Assembly: GCF_037126465.1 (NCBI RefSeq)
Contig: NC_088203.1
Coordinates: 95,108,668-95,172,667 of the forward strand
Source of the DNA: Ornithodoros turicata
Taxonomy: Eukaryota > Arthropoda > Arachnida > Ixodida > Argasidae
Length of the DNA: 64,000 nucleotides
Reading direction: 5' to 3'
Shown here one piece after another: positions 11,002 to 22,239 of the stretch (within the stretch, counting starts at the first letter, position 1; each line of letters opens with the position of its first letter). The notes below the pieces were generated by a model. It did no database searches and was not told the origin of the DNA. It was given only the letters and a program-made list of their open reading frames with translations. Position numbers and translations under genes: made by a program.

Positions 11002-11224
11002 GAAGCATCATTATGAAAGCTTCATGTTGAAATGACGTACGTTGGTCCAACACTCAATCTCCGGACGTCGCAAGGTATCTCCCGTCAGGCTGCTGCGTTA
11101 ATTCAACGAGTACAGTTCAGTATCGCTCTTACTGCTCAGTTGTGTTGCCGCTTGCGACACATCGACTCTCCAAGATGCTATTGCTGTTGTGACTTACTTA
11201 GCGTACAGCGTCTTTAAGTCGGAT

Positions 11225-11370
11225 AACCCTCTGTTCCCACTGTTAGGATCCCCCTTGTAGTTTCATTAAATTACCACGGGCAATGAGGTATAATATCGTC
11301 TGTGGCGATTAACGACAAAACAATCCAATCAATTATCATCATTAAAGTGTTGTTGTTGTTTCAATAATAC
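11225..11370 (+). repeat. LINE 3'-UTR tail fragment
   Basis: The text CACGGGCAATGAGG...TCTGTGGCGATTAACGAC...ATCATCATTAAAGTGTTGTTG parallels the 3' tail of the LINE fragment at 31385-31785 (ACCGTCAGCAATCGGG...AATAAAGTTGTTGTTGTTT). It is a truncated retroposed end. I could not read a convincing RT sequence just upstream. Confidence 0.5.
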
Positions 11371-11929
11371 TGCCTACGAGGATAGAAACCCAGATGTAAT
11401 CAAGGCAAGCATTAGCCATTACAGAAGCTGGCATGCAAAGATAACTGAAAAGAACGTTGCAGACACTACGCGGACGAAATGCGAACACGACACGCATTAA
11501 CATTTCTTGACGTGTTTCATTAGTGCCACACCCTTCTTAAAGAGGCGGCATACATTCGAAAAGAACTGGGGAAAAGATTTCCAAAGGCTTTTGAATGGTC
11601 ATTTATGCATCCATTCAAAGTATACTTTCTGCATTTTTAGCCAATATTTCGGCGGTGTTATCGATGACCACACAGAAAATGCGGAAATACGGTGCGGATC
11701 AACATATGAGGTTCAATTGCTCGCAGCGAATTCTTAATTCGAAATAAACGAACAGAGTAGAACTCTATACTGTTATAGGAGTTAAAGTTGTACGATGCGT
11801 ACGTTGGTATTCGCTGGTGCGCTTCCATAAATGTATAAAGAAACCCCATCATATACATAGCCACAGTCATGCAATGATATGTACATAGTAGCTTGTGCAT
11901 TTCTCATCGTAATGAATTCCAAATAGTGT

Positions 11930-12036
11930 ATTAGTGACGGAAGAAGGAAATCACTGAAAAAGCCCGTTGTAGGACTCGAACCCACATCTTCTGGATTACC
12001 GGTCCACGACTCTACCAACTGAGCTAAGCTAACACT
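11930..12036 (-). repeat. SINE with tRNA-like head (family 2)
   Basis: The minus strand reads TTAGCTCAGTTGGTAGAGTC (A-box-like D arm) and then GATGTGGGTTCGAGTCCTAC (B box), followed by a TTTTTCAGTGATTTCC tail. The acceptor stem does not pair well and the tail is shared with 48095-48178, so this is a tRNA-derived SINE, not a functional tRNA gene. Confidence 0.7.
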
Positions 12037-12754
12037 TTTTTTCTTAAAGAACGTTTTATTTCACACTGTTACAGTTCAAGACGTAGATGTCATTTACAAT
12101 GCAAGATGCGGTATGTGATCGGGAGGGGTGACACAAGAATACATGCTTGAGATGAAGTATGTACAAAAGTGTGGGTGTGATTTGAAGACCACGATCAGTC
12201 CATTAACACTCCGTGGGGCTTGACACAACAAGCTCAAGCACTTTGAACCAACTAACACACCTCCCCCGCGACTTCCAATGGCGCGTCATCTGAAGGGACA
12301 AACCAACCACTCTCACGCTCATCCCACTTTCACTCTTACATGTTTTCTCAATCATACACACATTCATACGGCGGGATCGACGCAAGCGGCATCTGTTGAA
12401 CATGATGGCAATGATTTCCTTCTTTCATCATTAATTTCTTAGGCACTTGAGGCTTTATATGTATTTGTCCCTTATATGTGTTCCAGCCTCAGAACATCAA
12501 TTGCCATCAAGTGTAATAGTGGTGACGTTGAAAAAATTTCCTCACACAAAGTTGTCTGAAGTCTTCGCATGGTGCGAACAAAAAAAAAAAAAAAAAAAAA
12601 GAACACACACCGAGGGACCTGAAAGAAGTAGCAGCAGGCACATGTTTACGGAAAACGAACAAAAATTATCATAATTTGAAGCGGCATAGAGGTAGATTTA
12701 TACCTAACGACTGCAGGTAATTTCGACCACCTGGGCCCGGCGGTAGGAACAACA
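12037..12754. other. no gene recognised
   Basis: This stretch contains an A-run of about 21 bases near 12581 and scattered short ORFs with no family resemblance. I see no splice-consistent coding unit. Confidence 0.4.
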
Positions 12755-12925
12755 AAGAGTTTTGGTACATCTTTACGCTATCGTCTTTGCGTATACGTAA
12801 GGGATAGCGTCGATCGTTCTTCGCACGCCCATAACAGAATGAGAGCGTCGCGCAGTGCGCAGAACCACCAACGCTATCTCCCACACACGCAAAATTGATA
12901 GCGTACGACGTACTAAAACTCTCTA
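12755..12925. mobile_element. small foldback element, GAGTTTTA-ended family
   Basis: It ends in AGAGTTTTGGTAC on the left and GTACTAAAACTCTCTA on the right. The body contains ACGCTATCGTCTTTGCGTA and GGATAGCG, mirrored by AACGCTATC further on. Related elements are at 57601-57755 (ends TAGTGAGTTTTA/TAAAACTCACTA) and 48278-48808. Confidence 0.65.
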
Positions 12926-13077
12926 GTGTTTACATGCTACACGGTCTTCGGCAGGGATTTAAGCCGTGGTCGTGAGCTCACTAATGCCAGCGCGCTGCCG
13001 GCGGAGTTACCGAAGCCGGCCGAAGAGAACGAAAAGTGAAAGGAATCAAAGGAGAGCTCATTCATCATGCGTTGAAC

Positions 13078-13200
13078 CAACAAATATAAACAAAAATATA
13101 AAACATTATAAAAATATTAAATATATAAAAGAAATTAAAAATATAAAAAATATTATAAATATTATAAAAATATAATATAAAACGACAACATATAAAACAA
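13078..13200. repeat. AT-rich low-complexity tract (ATAAA-type)
   Basis: More than 110 bases are made almost only of A and T, in repeating AAATATAAA-like units. Short ORFs across it (Lys/Ile/Asn-rich) are compositional artefacts. Confidence 0.8.
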
Positions 13201-13857
13201 CGTGAGCGCCGGTTGCTCCGCACGTGGCCGTTGATAGAAGATGAACACACTAACTCACGGTACTCTCCCGGTGAGGAAGCATGACTTACCTTCTGTTTCT
13301 CAAGAACACGTCTGCAAAGAAAGAAAGAGTGAGTAATGAGTGCCTATTTCTCAATTTCTTTCTTTTTTATCAACTCAACTCAACAACAACAATAAATAAA
13401 GAAGAAGCGATGATGACATATTGGGATGTTTCCCCGTGGTAGCCACACGACCTTATACCCCACTTCGCAGAGGTTAATATGAGAGGATGAATTATGGTGA
13501 ACGCGAACCGACGACACGTCGGAGTTCTGCAACTCAACTCAACTCAGAGACAAAGGTTACGAAACTTATAAAATGAAGACGCCGACGAAGTCGCGTGGTA
13601 CGTCATACCCATAGTCATTACGTGCGGCCTGTTGCGCTGAAGTTTGCGGAGACCGATCAGGACGCCTATCTCTCCACTAGCGGCAGAGTATACTCTTAAA
13701 AATTAGAGGGGGGGGGTCGAAGTAGCTTGAGGTTGTTGGCCGCACTCAAGTGGGCATCGTCACGACTATAGCCAAAAAAAAAGGGGGGGGGGGGGAGAAG
13801 AGAGTTGACGATTTCAAAGTGAGGCATAGGCAGGATGAACGATACTGATGGGACGGA

Positions 13858-14093
13858 GGTGCACCGCATAGCACGTTCCTAGCCAATCATCATCATCTCG
13901 AATGATATCGTTATCTGCCCTGATTTGTTGAAAACAGGAGGCGTACGCCTTTTTTGTGACACTTATGCTGTTCATAGTTGTCACAAAAAGTCGCACGCCT
14001 GCCGTTTTCAACAGATCAAGGCAAATAATGATATCATTCGAAATGGTGGTTGGCTAGGAGCGTGCTATGCGGTGAAGTTCATTTCTAAGAGTG
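13858..14093. mobile_element. foldback MITE, TA family, left-truncated copy
   Basis: The right end TGAAGTTCATTTCTAAGAGTG is intact. The left end starts inside the arm at GCACCGCATAGCACGTTCC. The usual GGCGTACGCC core and GTGACA...TGTCAC centre are present. Confidence 0.8.
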
Positions 14094-14320
14094 AGCAAAG
14101 CACGGCCGCTCCGCTCGCTTTCTGGAACGTTAGGGCGGTCTTCGCAAGTGTTTGTACATCTAACTACAAAGCGGAACGGGTTCGTCAAAATAGACCGAGT
14201 GCAGCGGAAACGCAAGAGTGGAACTAATTACTGCTGTATTTTGGGGTGCCACAACAACGGTACACTCTTAGAAATGAGGGGGGGGGGGGGGGTGTCGAGG
14301 TAGCTTTTTCTTGGCTCTCC

Positions 14321-14575
14321 TACACTCTTAGAAATGAACTTCACCGCAGAGCACGCTCCTAGCCAACCATCGTCCCGAATGACAACGTTCTCGCCCCTGA
14401 TTTGTTGAAAACGGGAGGCGGAGCCTATTTTGTGCCATTATGCACGGTACAGAATAGGTCCCGCCTCTCGTTTTCAACAAATCAGGGGCGAGAACGTTGT
14501 CATTCGGGTCGGTTGTCATTCGGGGATGGTTGGCTAGGAGCGTGCTTTGCGGTCAAGTTCATTTCTAAGAGTGTA
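14321..14575. mobile_element. foldback MITE, TA family, with extended flanking palindrome
   Basis: Ends are TACACTCTTAGAAATGAACT and its complement. The core differs from the main type (GGCGGAGCCTATTTTGTGCC). The immediate flanks TTTTTCTTGGCTCTCC and GGAGAGCCAAGAAAAAG are themselves inverted repeats, so the palindrome continues about 17 bases beyond the TA borders. A second CACTCTTAGAAATGAGGG start lies just upstream at 14261, which suggests insertion into a related element. Confidence 0.85.
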
Positions 14576-14930
14576 GGAGAGCCAAGAAAAAGAAGAAGTC
14601 GTCGGTCTCGTTTATCGAGGAACAGTTTCCGCCGATGCACTTTTACCGCTTTGCTGGGGTGTCTTCCAGTACTCTGAATTTTGTCTTTCTGTCTGGATGT
14701 CTTCTACAGGAGACGTTACGCTAAACCGTGCGCCTTTATTTCATCGAGGAAAGTAAAGGCTGCAGGTTATCTCAGATTTCTTCACAACATTAATCAATCA
14801 ATCTTCACAACTTCTATCTTCCATCATGTCATCTAATAGTGACTTGCATTCATCGTCTTATGCATTCAGCATCTTATCGCGCAGCACAAAATTTGCAACT
14901 TCAGCAAGACACGCAGAGCTCAAGACCCAG

Positions 14931-15134
14931 ACGTTACGACCTAACGAGTGGCGGGATATTCAAAAAGCCGGGCGGGAAATTAAAAAAGATGGGCACGTGA
15001 CACACTGCGCGTGACGTTTACGACGCCCTTCATGTATGGCGCGAAGAGCGCCCTGCACGTGTTTTATCACGTGCCCTTCTCGACGAGTGCCTTGCCCCTC
15101 GTTAGCTCGTAACGCGTGCAAGCGATTAAGCCCC
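14931..15134. mobile_element. foldback MITE, CAG-target family, left end deleted
   Basis: The right end AGCGATTAAGCCCC followed by CAG (15135-15137) is intact. The left arm begins with ACGTTACGACC directly after a CAG (14928-14930), so about 30 terminal bases are missing. The CACGTG motifs and GCGCGAAGAGCGC centre identify the family. Confidence 0.8.
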
Positions 15135-15137
15135 CAG

Positions 15138-17300
15138 GTACGGTTTCCTAAAAAATAAAAAATAAAAAAATAGCTGCCGATTCACCTGACCTCGCCGGGA
15201 AGACGGAAGGTATTCTGTTAACTTACTGTACGCAAATAAACTCCACACAGGCAAGACACACCGGCCGCTCATTGTGATGCTCGGGGTGCGTCGCGTCACG
15301 CTTTCCCAGGACTGGGCGCAATGCCATAGAAAGGGACGCCGCTTATTCATGAATGTTTGCGACGCACACAAAGCGCTTGAGTTGTAAAAGTCGGAGCGTG
15401 GGCACACAGAAAACGCGATACAACGCCGTCACACTCAAGCAAACAAAATATCCATGTCTGGATTGGGTGGGTTGGGTCGTGTCGCGCTTTTGTGCGCCCA
15501 TCGGAGTTTCTCCACCAGCTATAGCATGCATAGGGTCGTTGCTTAGGGTGCTGCTTAAAATACTACAACTTAAGAGCACAGCAAAAGACGAATTATGAAA
15601 AATCTTCTTCAACATGCCGCCATATACCCGTACCGTACCAGCATTACAAATCATTGTGTTCTGTCCGCTCTGTCCCTTAGTAATAATTCAAGATGAAACG
15701 GCTTCTTCGCCAATCGCTAATTCTACAAGTAGCTGCTGCGTAGATTGCCACCGAATGATGATACCAACGGGAATGAATAACTTGAATGCACCAACCTTCA
15801 CCGTCGCCATGAGACCTTTAACCGTACTACTATTTCTCGTATGCTACTAACATAAGTCGGAGCGTGGGCAGACAGGTAATATACGATACAATACAGCACG
15901 GCTCAAAAGCCAGAAAAAGACTGATTTTGCACGAACCCAGCAGGGATTCGTGCAACGAGGACTAGGGAAAACAGGACGAACACGGTGTGAAGGAAAAACG
16001 CCGAAAAAGGTTGGTTGGTAGGTAAAAAAAGAAAAATATGGAGATGTTGTCCCAACTCTACATACAGAAATGGAGTGAACAAGATCAAGCACGAAGATTC
16101 AAAGAAGAGATCTGAACGACGAATGAATAGAGGCGGGCACATTTGTCCTTTACAGTAACAGACGTTTCTGACCAAAGAGGATGGAATTTTGCTTGCAGTC
16201 AATCAGGTGGGAAGGCAAATTGAAGTTGGTGGTGTTTTTGTGGCGACCTGACCCTTAGTTTAACGAAAGTGACGTTTATCGTTGCTCCAAGCCTTGCTTC
16301 ATTCATCAAGCAATCTATCAGCAGCCACCGTGCAAAATATTTGCGCTGAATGGTCTTTCTTCTGCCTGCGCAAATAAACTAACAAAAATACACTGAAAAA
16401 GGAGCGATGAGGTGTGCGGTATCACCTTGGAGATGACAAGCATCATGTGTGCACATGCAATATTGTGTGGTCCCACCGAAAATATCAATCAATCAATCAA
16501 TACATTTTATTATGTAAATTTCAAATTACAATATCGAGAATTGCATAAAAGCAGCAAAACAGCCGCTTGACAAGGGCACAATTCCGTATTATGCACTCGC
16601 TTCGACAGCAAGTGTATATCGAACAAAAATTATAATTAAATACAAGTAAGTTTGATATCTTTGAAACTCTAATGGCTTTGTAATCGTATGACGCCATGCG
16701 GTGCCATGTCACATACCTTTTACCGCGGGTGACAACGCCTCTGACGCAACACAAACGTTGCTTAGAGCATCATCAAATGCTATTAGTCGAACGCAGTGTG
16801 ACACATGTTCGAGAAACGCGTGTTCGTCACGCCAAGTAAGAGTTCTTAGAAGCGAAAATCGCGATAGACGGACAGAACAGTGGCGCTACCCCTTTTAAGC
16901 TACCGAGTGTAATTGTCTAGAATCGTATCGCGGAAAGCAAAATGTGGAAGCCACAGTGGATGCCTATACGCGAAAAGTTTTACCGCTTCTAAAGGAAAGC
17001 AATGATGACAAAGGTAGGCCCATGCGACCCTCGTAAACTTTGACAAATCGTGCCTTCTGAATACATTTTCTGGGCCCTTTTCGGTACATACTATTGAAAA
17101 CGTAGCTGCAGAAACATAAAGCTGCTCTTTGCAAACACGCACACGTTTTTTGAACGAAGAACCGGAGGATCTCTATAAGGCAATAAAAACGTATAGACAT
17201 TTCTCTTTCCCTTGCACTTAAAAAGCAGCCAATGAAAGGTGCATGATAAAATGGGAGGAGGCATAGGGGGGAAAAAATAAATAAACAATCGTATGGCATG
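15138..17300. other. no gene recognised; simple repeats and a possible retroposon tail
   Basis: ORFs here are short and resemble no family I know. At 16485-16520 the plus strand reads (CAAT)n followed by TTTATTATG, i.e. an AATAAAA-(TTGA)n tail on the minus strand, as at the end of many arthropod LINEs. The spacer separates genes A and B. Confidence 0.35.
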
Positions 17301-17307
17301 GCAATCG

Positions 17308-17313
17308 TATAAG
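17308..17313 (+). promoter_or_regulatory. TATA-like box of gene B
   Basis: TATAAG lies 49 bases before the ATG of gene B, nearly the same spacing as the TATA box of gene A (45 bases). The shared placement supports the start chosen for gene B. Confidence 0.45.
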
Positions 17314-17356
17314 CAGCATATCATGCTTTGCGAGCCTAACGTATACAGGTTCAAAA

Positions 17357-20008
17357 ATGCATCCAGATCGGTGTATCTTCGCAGTTGCGTTTATGATCGA
17401 TGCGGTGGTGTCTCATGCGGCTGCAGACCCATGTCCATCCAGTAAGTAAGTACGCATCGAATGCGAGATAAAAACGTAAACGTCCATCCTCTAGTATGTA
17501 GACTGCAATTGTGACATGCCGTAGTTGTGACACTTGTGACAATTCTTGTGAAAAGGGAAACCGTAAATTACGGTTTCCTCCATGCATAGGTCGCGAACGT
17601 TGCAACGGTTGAATCCCCGCACTAAAGTTTTTGCTTTATTTTCATCATAATTTACGGTGCACATCGACAAACGATATGTCAGCCAAACGTGGTATAACAG
17701 CAGCAGCACCAGTATGCCAGCAACTACACCAGTGGCAGGTATCGAAGGCACACCCTTGTAGTCTCCAATATTGACTAAATTGACCCTGTAGTGGTATATT
17801 TCTTTGTGCATTGTAGATATCATGAGTCGATCGGAGTCCTGAGACATGAGTCATCGTGAGTCACATGTCAATGAATTCACTCTCTACGTAAAAATTACCG
17901 GTCAGGTCTCCAGCATGTAGGTGCCGGTCATCGGGTATATAAGCCTGAAATGATGCTTTTAGGGCTTTCATAAAGCGCTAAAATCGGGGCAGTATGTGCA
18001 TGAACGCGTGCTCTGCAGGGGGAGGGGGGGTATGTTTAATGAAAAGAAAAAAAAGAGAAGGGAAAGGTTAGCCATGACGTAGGCTTGCTATTCCCAAAAG
18101 CCAACCAACAAACAAAAGAAGATAAAAGCAGCAGCAACACAGAAAATTATGGAAAAATACAGAAAAAATAGCTCCTTCACTAATCGTTGTGCAGACAGTC
18201 ATATAGGACGTATCAGAGAGTGCCCAGGAGTTTAGACTCCCGAAGGAATCGCGGAGGATTTACAGTTTTGAAATCCACTATTTCCTCTTTGCGCTAACTC
18301 GGAGCACAGGATCCTCCAAACAAGATCAGTGAGATGGCAACACACAATAAGGTTAATTGCATAATGTAGTTTTAAGATAAACACCTTTATAGATTCGTTC
18401 ATGTTTGTTTGGAAAAGATACGACACCGGAGGCTGCAGGTGAGATGTGCCACAATCGCTACAAGAAAGGCGCTCAACCGGAACGTCAAAGGTCACTGCGG
18501 GTACGTATACGGACATGACTTTGTTCCTTCTTGCACGTTATAAATACCTATAACGGTTTTCCAACCTACTTTGAGCTTTGTTAGCGGTTTTCCTTCAATA
18601 TTCACTAATACACCGAGGCAAGTTAACTCCTACCAGGTCAACTCCGCCCACAAATTTAAAAACGTCTCTGATTGGCTTAGGCGGGCGCATGACGCCTCCG
18701 AGTCACAAAGTAGTGCGCCCTCGTGCTTCAAACTGTTGCTTGCACACAATTTATGTTGCGTAAGACTCGTCGGCAGCGACGTATTTAGAACACTTTTGGA
18801 TGTTTTTAACATGTAAAACACGGATGGATGTTTAAACACGTAAAATATTCGCGCTAGCAAGACGTGTGAGTTGGCATGTGAATCTTCTCGTGTGCCCCAC
18901 TCTCAATGTGCGGAATACACATTCTCCGCCGGCGGAGATTTACCTCTGTTCCTGTAGCCCTTATATTGACTCGGGGTACAACTACTTCATCTTGTTTTGA
19001 TGTGCTCTTTCGGACGACGTTACTTTACCTATCACCTATAGTGATCTTTTTCCTTTTTTCTTTTTTACTTTTCACACTACTTGTTTTCAGGATTAACGTC
19101 CATGTTCTCCTCGTGCAATTTTAACTTTCAGCGATAACATCCTCAAGGAACAGTTCTTTTTCTTCTTCTTCTTTTTTTTTCGATTTCATCTATCTTGACT
19201 CTGAGGCATTTACGTTTTGAAGTGAAGAATATATTGTCCTTTTTAATTATTTCGCTTCCGATGTACCAAGTGCAGCGTAATACACTTAAGTCTTATACAA
19301 TATACAACAAATTTTTATCATATTTTTTTTAAACAGAAACGCGACGCAGCTGGCGGCACGTCCAAAAATATAGTACGTACATATTTATATTTCAATACTC
19401 AAGTTAACATACATGGACATTACATACGACGACAACAACCGCATCATTATCATCTTCATAACATAACGTAGAAACATCTGCCAACAAAATGTAAATGTTT
19501 TATAGACAATTTTAGATATCGAAGACACCTGTACACGGGCAACCTTTGGCGAAGACGAGCCGGATTGTATGCCGAATGATAAGGCAGGTAGTCTCCTTTG
19601 CGGTTGAGGTCCTACGGCCGTTGCTTTCTCGAATGCCTTCATTCACCTACGTGGGCGGTTTCTACCACTGTAGTCCTGAGGTTCATGGTATGGCTTTCTT
19701 TGTCGTTGTTCTAGCTCAAGGAGTGGGTCACGTGCGCTCGTAGGAGGTACATAGCGTCCGGCGTAAGTAGTTACATTTGCCGACCGGAATAGCTTAAGGA
19801 AGTAAACATTTTCGAAAATTTTCAGTTGCAGAAAAAGCAGCCGGCATACTGGAACGTCTTGGTACGTAACTCCTCCCACGCAATTCGGTCGTTAATGGTG
19901 GCAATCGCTATTATGTGCCTTAGAAATGCATTCGAATCAACGCAGGTGGGCCCGGTATCACCAACGCTGGTTAACTTTGAACCGAGATCAAGGCTTGCTA
20001 AAATTTGA
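17357..20008 (+). CDS. gene B: secreted cysteine-framework protein, six exons, paralog of A and C
   Basis: Exons by eye: 17357-17441, 18439-18500, 19506-19583, 19715-19762, 19826-19861, 19946-20008; phases 1,0,0,0,0 as in A and C. The product is about 123 residues. Residues 1-21/23 are a signal peptide (IFAVAFMIDAVVSHA). Cysteines are C26, C32, C58, C70 and C82. Exon 2 (62 bases) and exon 3 (78 bases) have exactly the lengths found in gene A. Exon 3 ends in PNDK, like HKDK in A and SYDK in C; exon 4 (LKEWVTCARRR) aligns with VKNYLECMRNG (A) and FKPFLDCCHEL (C). Intron 3 would use a GC donor (AAG|GCAGGT), a known minor class; a GT four bases later breaks the phase. The exon 2 acceptor has a weak pyrimidine tract and is the least certain join. 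A LINE fragment starts about 75 bases after the stop, and no AATAAA is seen before it. Confidence 0.68.
17491..17847 (-). CDS. uncharacterised ORF with one membrane segment, antisense in intron 1 of gene B
   Basis: This is a 118-codon minus-strand ORF. It has one clear hydrophobic segment (TGVVAGILVLLLLYHVWL, about residues 39-56), followed by a Cys-rich part containing CTVNYDENKAK, FNRCNVRDLCM and HKNCHKCHNYG. I do not recognise the family. It could be a real exon of a small type III or type I membrane protein, part of an unrecognised element, or chance. No promoter, splice site or paralog supports it in this window. Confidence 0.2.
   Translation of the reverse strand: MSQDSDRLMISTMHKEIYHYRVNLVNIGDYKGVPSIPATGVVAGILVLLLLYHVWLTYRLSMCTVNYDENKAKTLVRGFNRCNVRDLCMEETVIYGFPFHKNCHKCHNYGMSQLQSTY
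18018..18095 (-). repeat. C-tailed short retroposon-like repeat, copy
   Basis: The plus strand starts with a G-run and then TATGTTTAATGAAAAG, a purine-rich stretch, AAGGTTAGCC and GGCTTGCTATTCC. In the other orientation this is GGAATAGCAAGCC...GGCTAACCTTT...(T)CATTAAACATA-C(n). It is the same unit as the copies at 32238, 40877, 44958, 49562 and 62687. Confidence 0.65.
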
Positions 20009-20082
20009 AGTTAACACTCAATTCTTTTCTACAAACGTTAGTTGGTGGCGTGATGAATGTTTCAGTGACAATAACTACCTTT

Positions 20083-20640
20083 AGTGAAACATTTTGGGAA
20101 TACTGCATCGATGCAAATATTTTCTCTCACGTCAGGCACTAAAATCAATATACTACGCGCATATCAACTCGCATCTTAGCTACTGTCTGCTAGTTTGGGG
20201 AACAACTTCTAGGCATTCAATCTCCAAACTATTAGTTCTCCAAAAGAAATTTTTACGTATTCTAGAAGATGTGAGCTACAACCATACGACAGCAGGGCTA
20301 TTCGAGAAGTATCGCATACCCAGAATTCACAACCTTTACTGCTATAGGCTCATCCTGGCGTACCGTAAGTGACCTTCTGGACGTGGCGAGCTTAGAAATT
20401 ACCAATCCCGCTTACAATTACCGCCACCCTCTAACATACAAAGTTTCACAGTGCCGGACGTCGCATGGGTTCCACAGGTTGCAATATAATATAGTTAGAC
20501 TACTCAATGATAATACATGCGATTTGTTGTCGTTACACAGAAATGATTTGCTAACATATTTTCGTAATTTTGAATAACCACTACTGTATATAAACGTCAC
20601 ATTGCTGTTGCATAGGTAAGGTTCAAAACTGATCTTTGTT
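20083..20640 (+). pseudogene. non-LTR retrotransposon RT C-terminal fragment, frameshifted
   Basis: The first frame (from 20094) reads ALKSIYYAHINSHLSYCLLV and LLVLQKKFLRILEDVSYNHT, the well-known 'lY.a.i.shl.Yc..vWg...Q.k.lRii' tail of LINE reverse transcriptases. It stops near 20370 and continues in a +1 frame from 20383 (YNYRHPLTYKVSQCRTSHGF ... LLTYFRNFE). No catalytic YADD box is included, so this is a 5'-truncated, broken insertion. It lies just downstream of the last exon of gene B. Confidence 0.75.
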
Positions 20641-20836
20641 TCATTTGCTATTTATTATTATTGATGATTGAGTGACATGTTTGTACTTGTTTATCATTGC
20701 GCATAGCGTTGCCTCGGACCTAAGAACACCTTGCTGAAATATACAGAGCCGTTCTTACTGAGCCGGGCTTCAATGTAGGATTCTTTCTAGAGGTCAACAA
20801 TATCCGCGAAAAATGGCGATACGCTCATCCTTCAGC

Positions 20837-21087
20837 CTAAAAACAGAACTTCAGAACTGAAAGTGAAGAGTGTCAGAACAGGATGGCAGCTTCTGATTCG
20901 AAGAAGGGGGGGGGGGGGGGGGGATGGCGGTGAGCGTATACCTTTTTATGTCAATTTGGATAGGTGGTAATTGACACAAAAAGGCCTACGCCCCCCTCTC
21001 TCTTCGAATCAGAAACGATAACCCTATCATTCGTGGCAATGGTTGGCGCACAGCGTGCCATGCGATGACGTTCTATTTTTAGAGTAT
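20837..21087. mobile_element. foldback MITE related to the TA family, diverged subtype
   Basis: The arms carry TTCTGATTCGAAGA/TCTTCGAATCAGAA and CCTTTTT..GTCAAT/ATTGACACAAAAAGG with a G-run of about 18 in the left arm. The right part shares ACGATAACCCTATCATTCGTGGCA with a fragment at 43155-43226. It ends near TATTTTTAGAGTA. Confidence 0.7.
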
Positions 21088-21099
21088 AAGAAGAAGAAA

Positions 21100-21290
21100 A
21101 AGTATATATAATTTTAGTCCTCTTGAGGGTTAGATACACTGCCACAAACAGAAGTTTATGCGAAGTTTGGGAGCCACTGAAGTACTGAGGAGTAAATTTC
21201 GGGGTCGGAGGACGAAAATGGGGAGTAATTGCAATCTAGGAGGCTAAAAGCTGTAATGACTCCTCAAGTTACCCTATGTTTGCTTCCTTA
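21100..21290 (+). repeat. fragment of the CACTCTAAGAAAAA element family
   Basis: The phrases GGAGTAAATTTCGGGGTCGG, AAATGGGGAGTAATTGCA and CTTAGAGTTC match the 3' half of the longer element at 34675-35197. It is a truncated copy. Confidence 0.55.
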
Positions 21291-22200
21291 GAGTTCTGTC
21301 GGTAGACGCGGAGTAACCTTCAGCTTCAATTGCTCGAATTCTGGTTCTGTACGGAGTGCACTGCTTAGGCGGTGGTGGTAGACTAGTAAGTTCACCTACA
21401 ACATGGCTCGTAAATAAACGTGTCCGAAAACTTTCTTTCCAATCGAAGTACCTCTAATTAACATGTTTCAGAAATTACATGTTAATTAATTACAACGTCT
21501 TAATAATGCAATGTTAATTACATGTTTTAGAAATGCATGAAGAGGCTCGCGGAGAACAAGGTGTCATGGAACCCAAAGGAGAAATAAAGGAATGTCTCAC
21601 CACGCGGTACTGCATTCACAGTACAAGGCACATAAAATTGGTTAAGCTGCTCACCCCCCCCCCCAAAAATAATAATAACAGTTATTTATACCATACAACA
21701 AAATAAAGTTGGAAATGAAAATGAGAAATGCTGTTTTCTTTTATTGAATAATTACGACGCCTTCCCCAACACCGCGTATACGGCACGTAATTGCGAAAAC
21801 TTCAGCTGCACATATGCTGAACACGCGTTGTTTTTTTAAAGCAGAAACACGGCTCTGTTTTTCATTACGACGACAGGCTACGTCCTCTTGCTGCTCCAGG
21901 TTCACTTTGGCAACATTTATAATGCTTGTCTGGGCTCAAGGCACGCGCATGAGCACCTACGACGTTCTGCGAACGCCTTGCGCATCCAATAAGCTGCCTC
22001 GTAGAAAGTCGGGTATTTGTCAGAATGGTCACACTGTTTAATTCACTAAGTTGTCATCATCCTTGGTTGCTCAAGTGATGACAAATAAATGTGAAAGATA
22101 ATTATTTTCATCGGTAAGAACCTACATCCCAAGGTTTACGGCAATGGAGGAAAATAGACACAAAGACGTTCTAAAAGCCAAGATTCGTCATGATAAAAAT
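21290..22200. other. no gene recognised; possible 3' exon with polyA signal
   Basis: A plus-strand ORF (21814-22041) is followed by AATAAA near 22083, and an acceptor-like TTTAAAGCAG precedes it. Two frames stay open, and neither encodes a protein I recognise. It could be the last exon of an unseen gene, but support is weak. Confidence 0.25.
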
Positions 22201-22239
22201 ATAGCACACCGGCTTTACACAACAGAGTAACAGGTACAG

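Noticed and set aside
11930..12036. Possible tRNA gene on the minus strand
   Set aside because: The A and B boxes are good, but the acceptor stem does not pair, position 33 of the anticodon loop is not T, and the downstream tail is shared with 48095-48178, so it is a SINE head.
13078..13200. Lys/Ile/Asn-rich ORFs on both strands
   Set aside because: They are translations of AT-rich low-complexity DNA.
18641..18762. Alternative exon 3 for gene B with two cysteines before GTAAGA
   Set aside because: It does not align with exon 3 of A or C, whereas 19506-19583 matches in length and cysteine position.
19336..19377. Alternative exon 5 for gene B (KRDAAGGTSKNI between AG and GTACGT)
   Set aside because: It lies upstream of the clear exon 3 and exon 4 homologs, so the order would be wrong; the exon at 19826-19861 fits.
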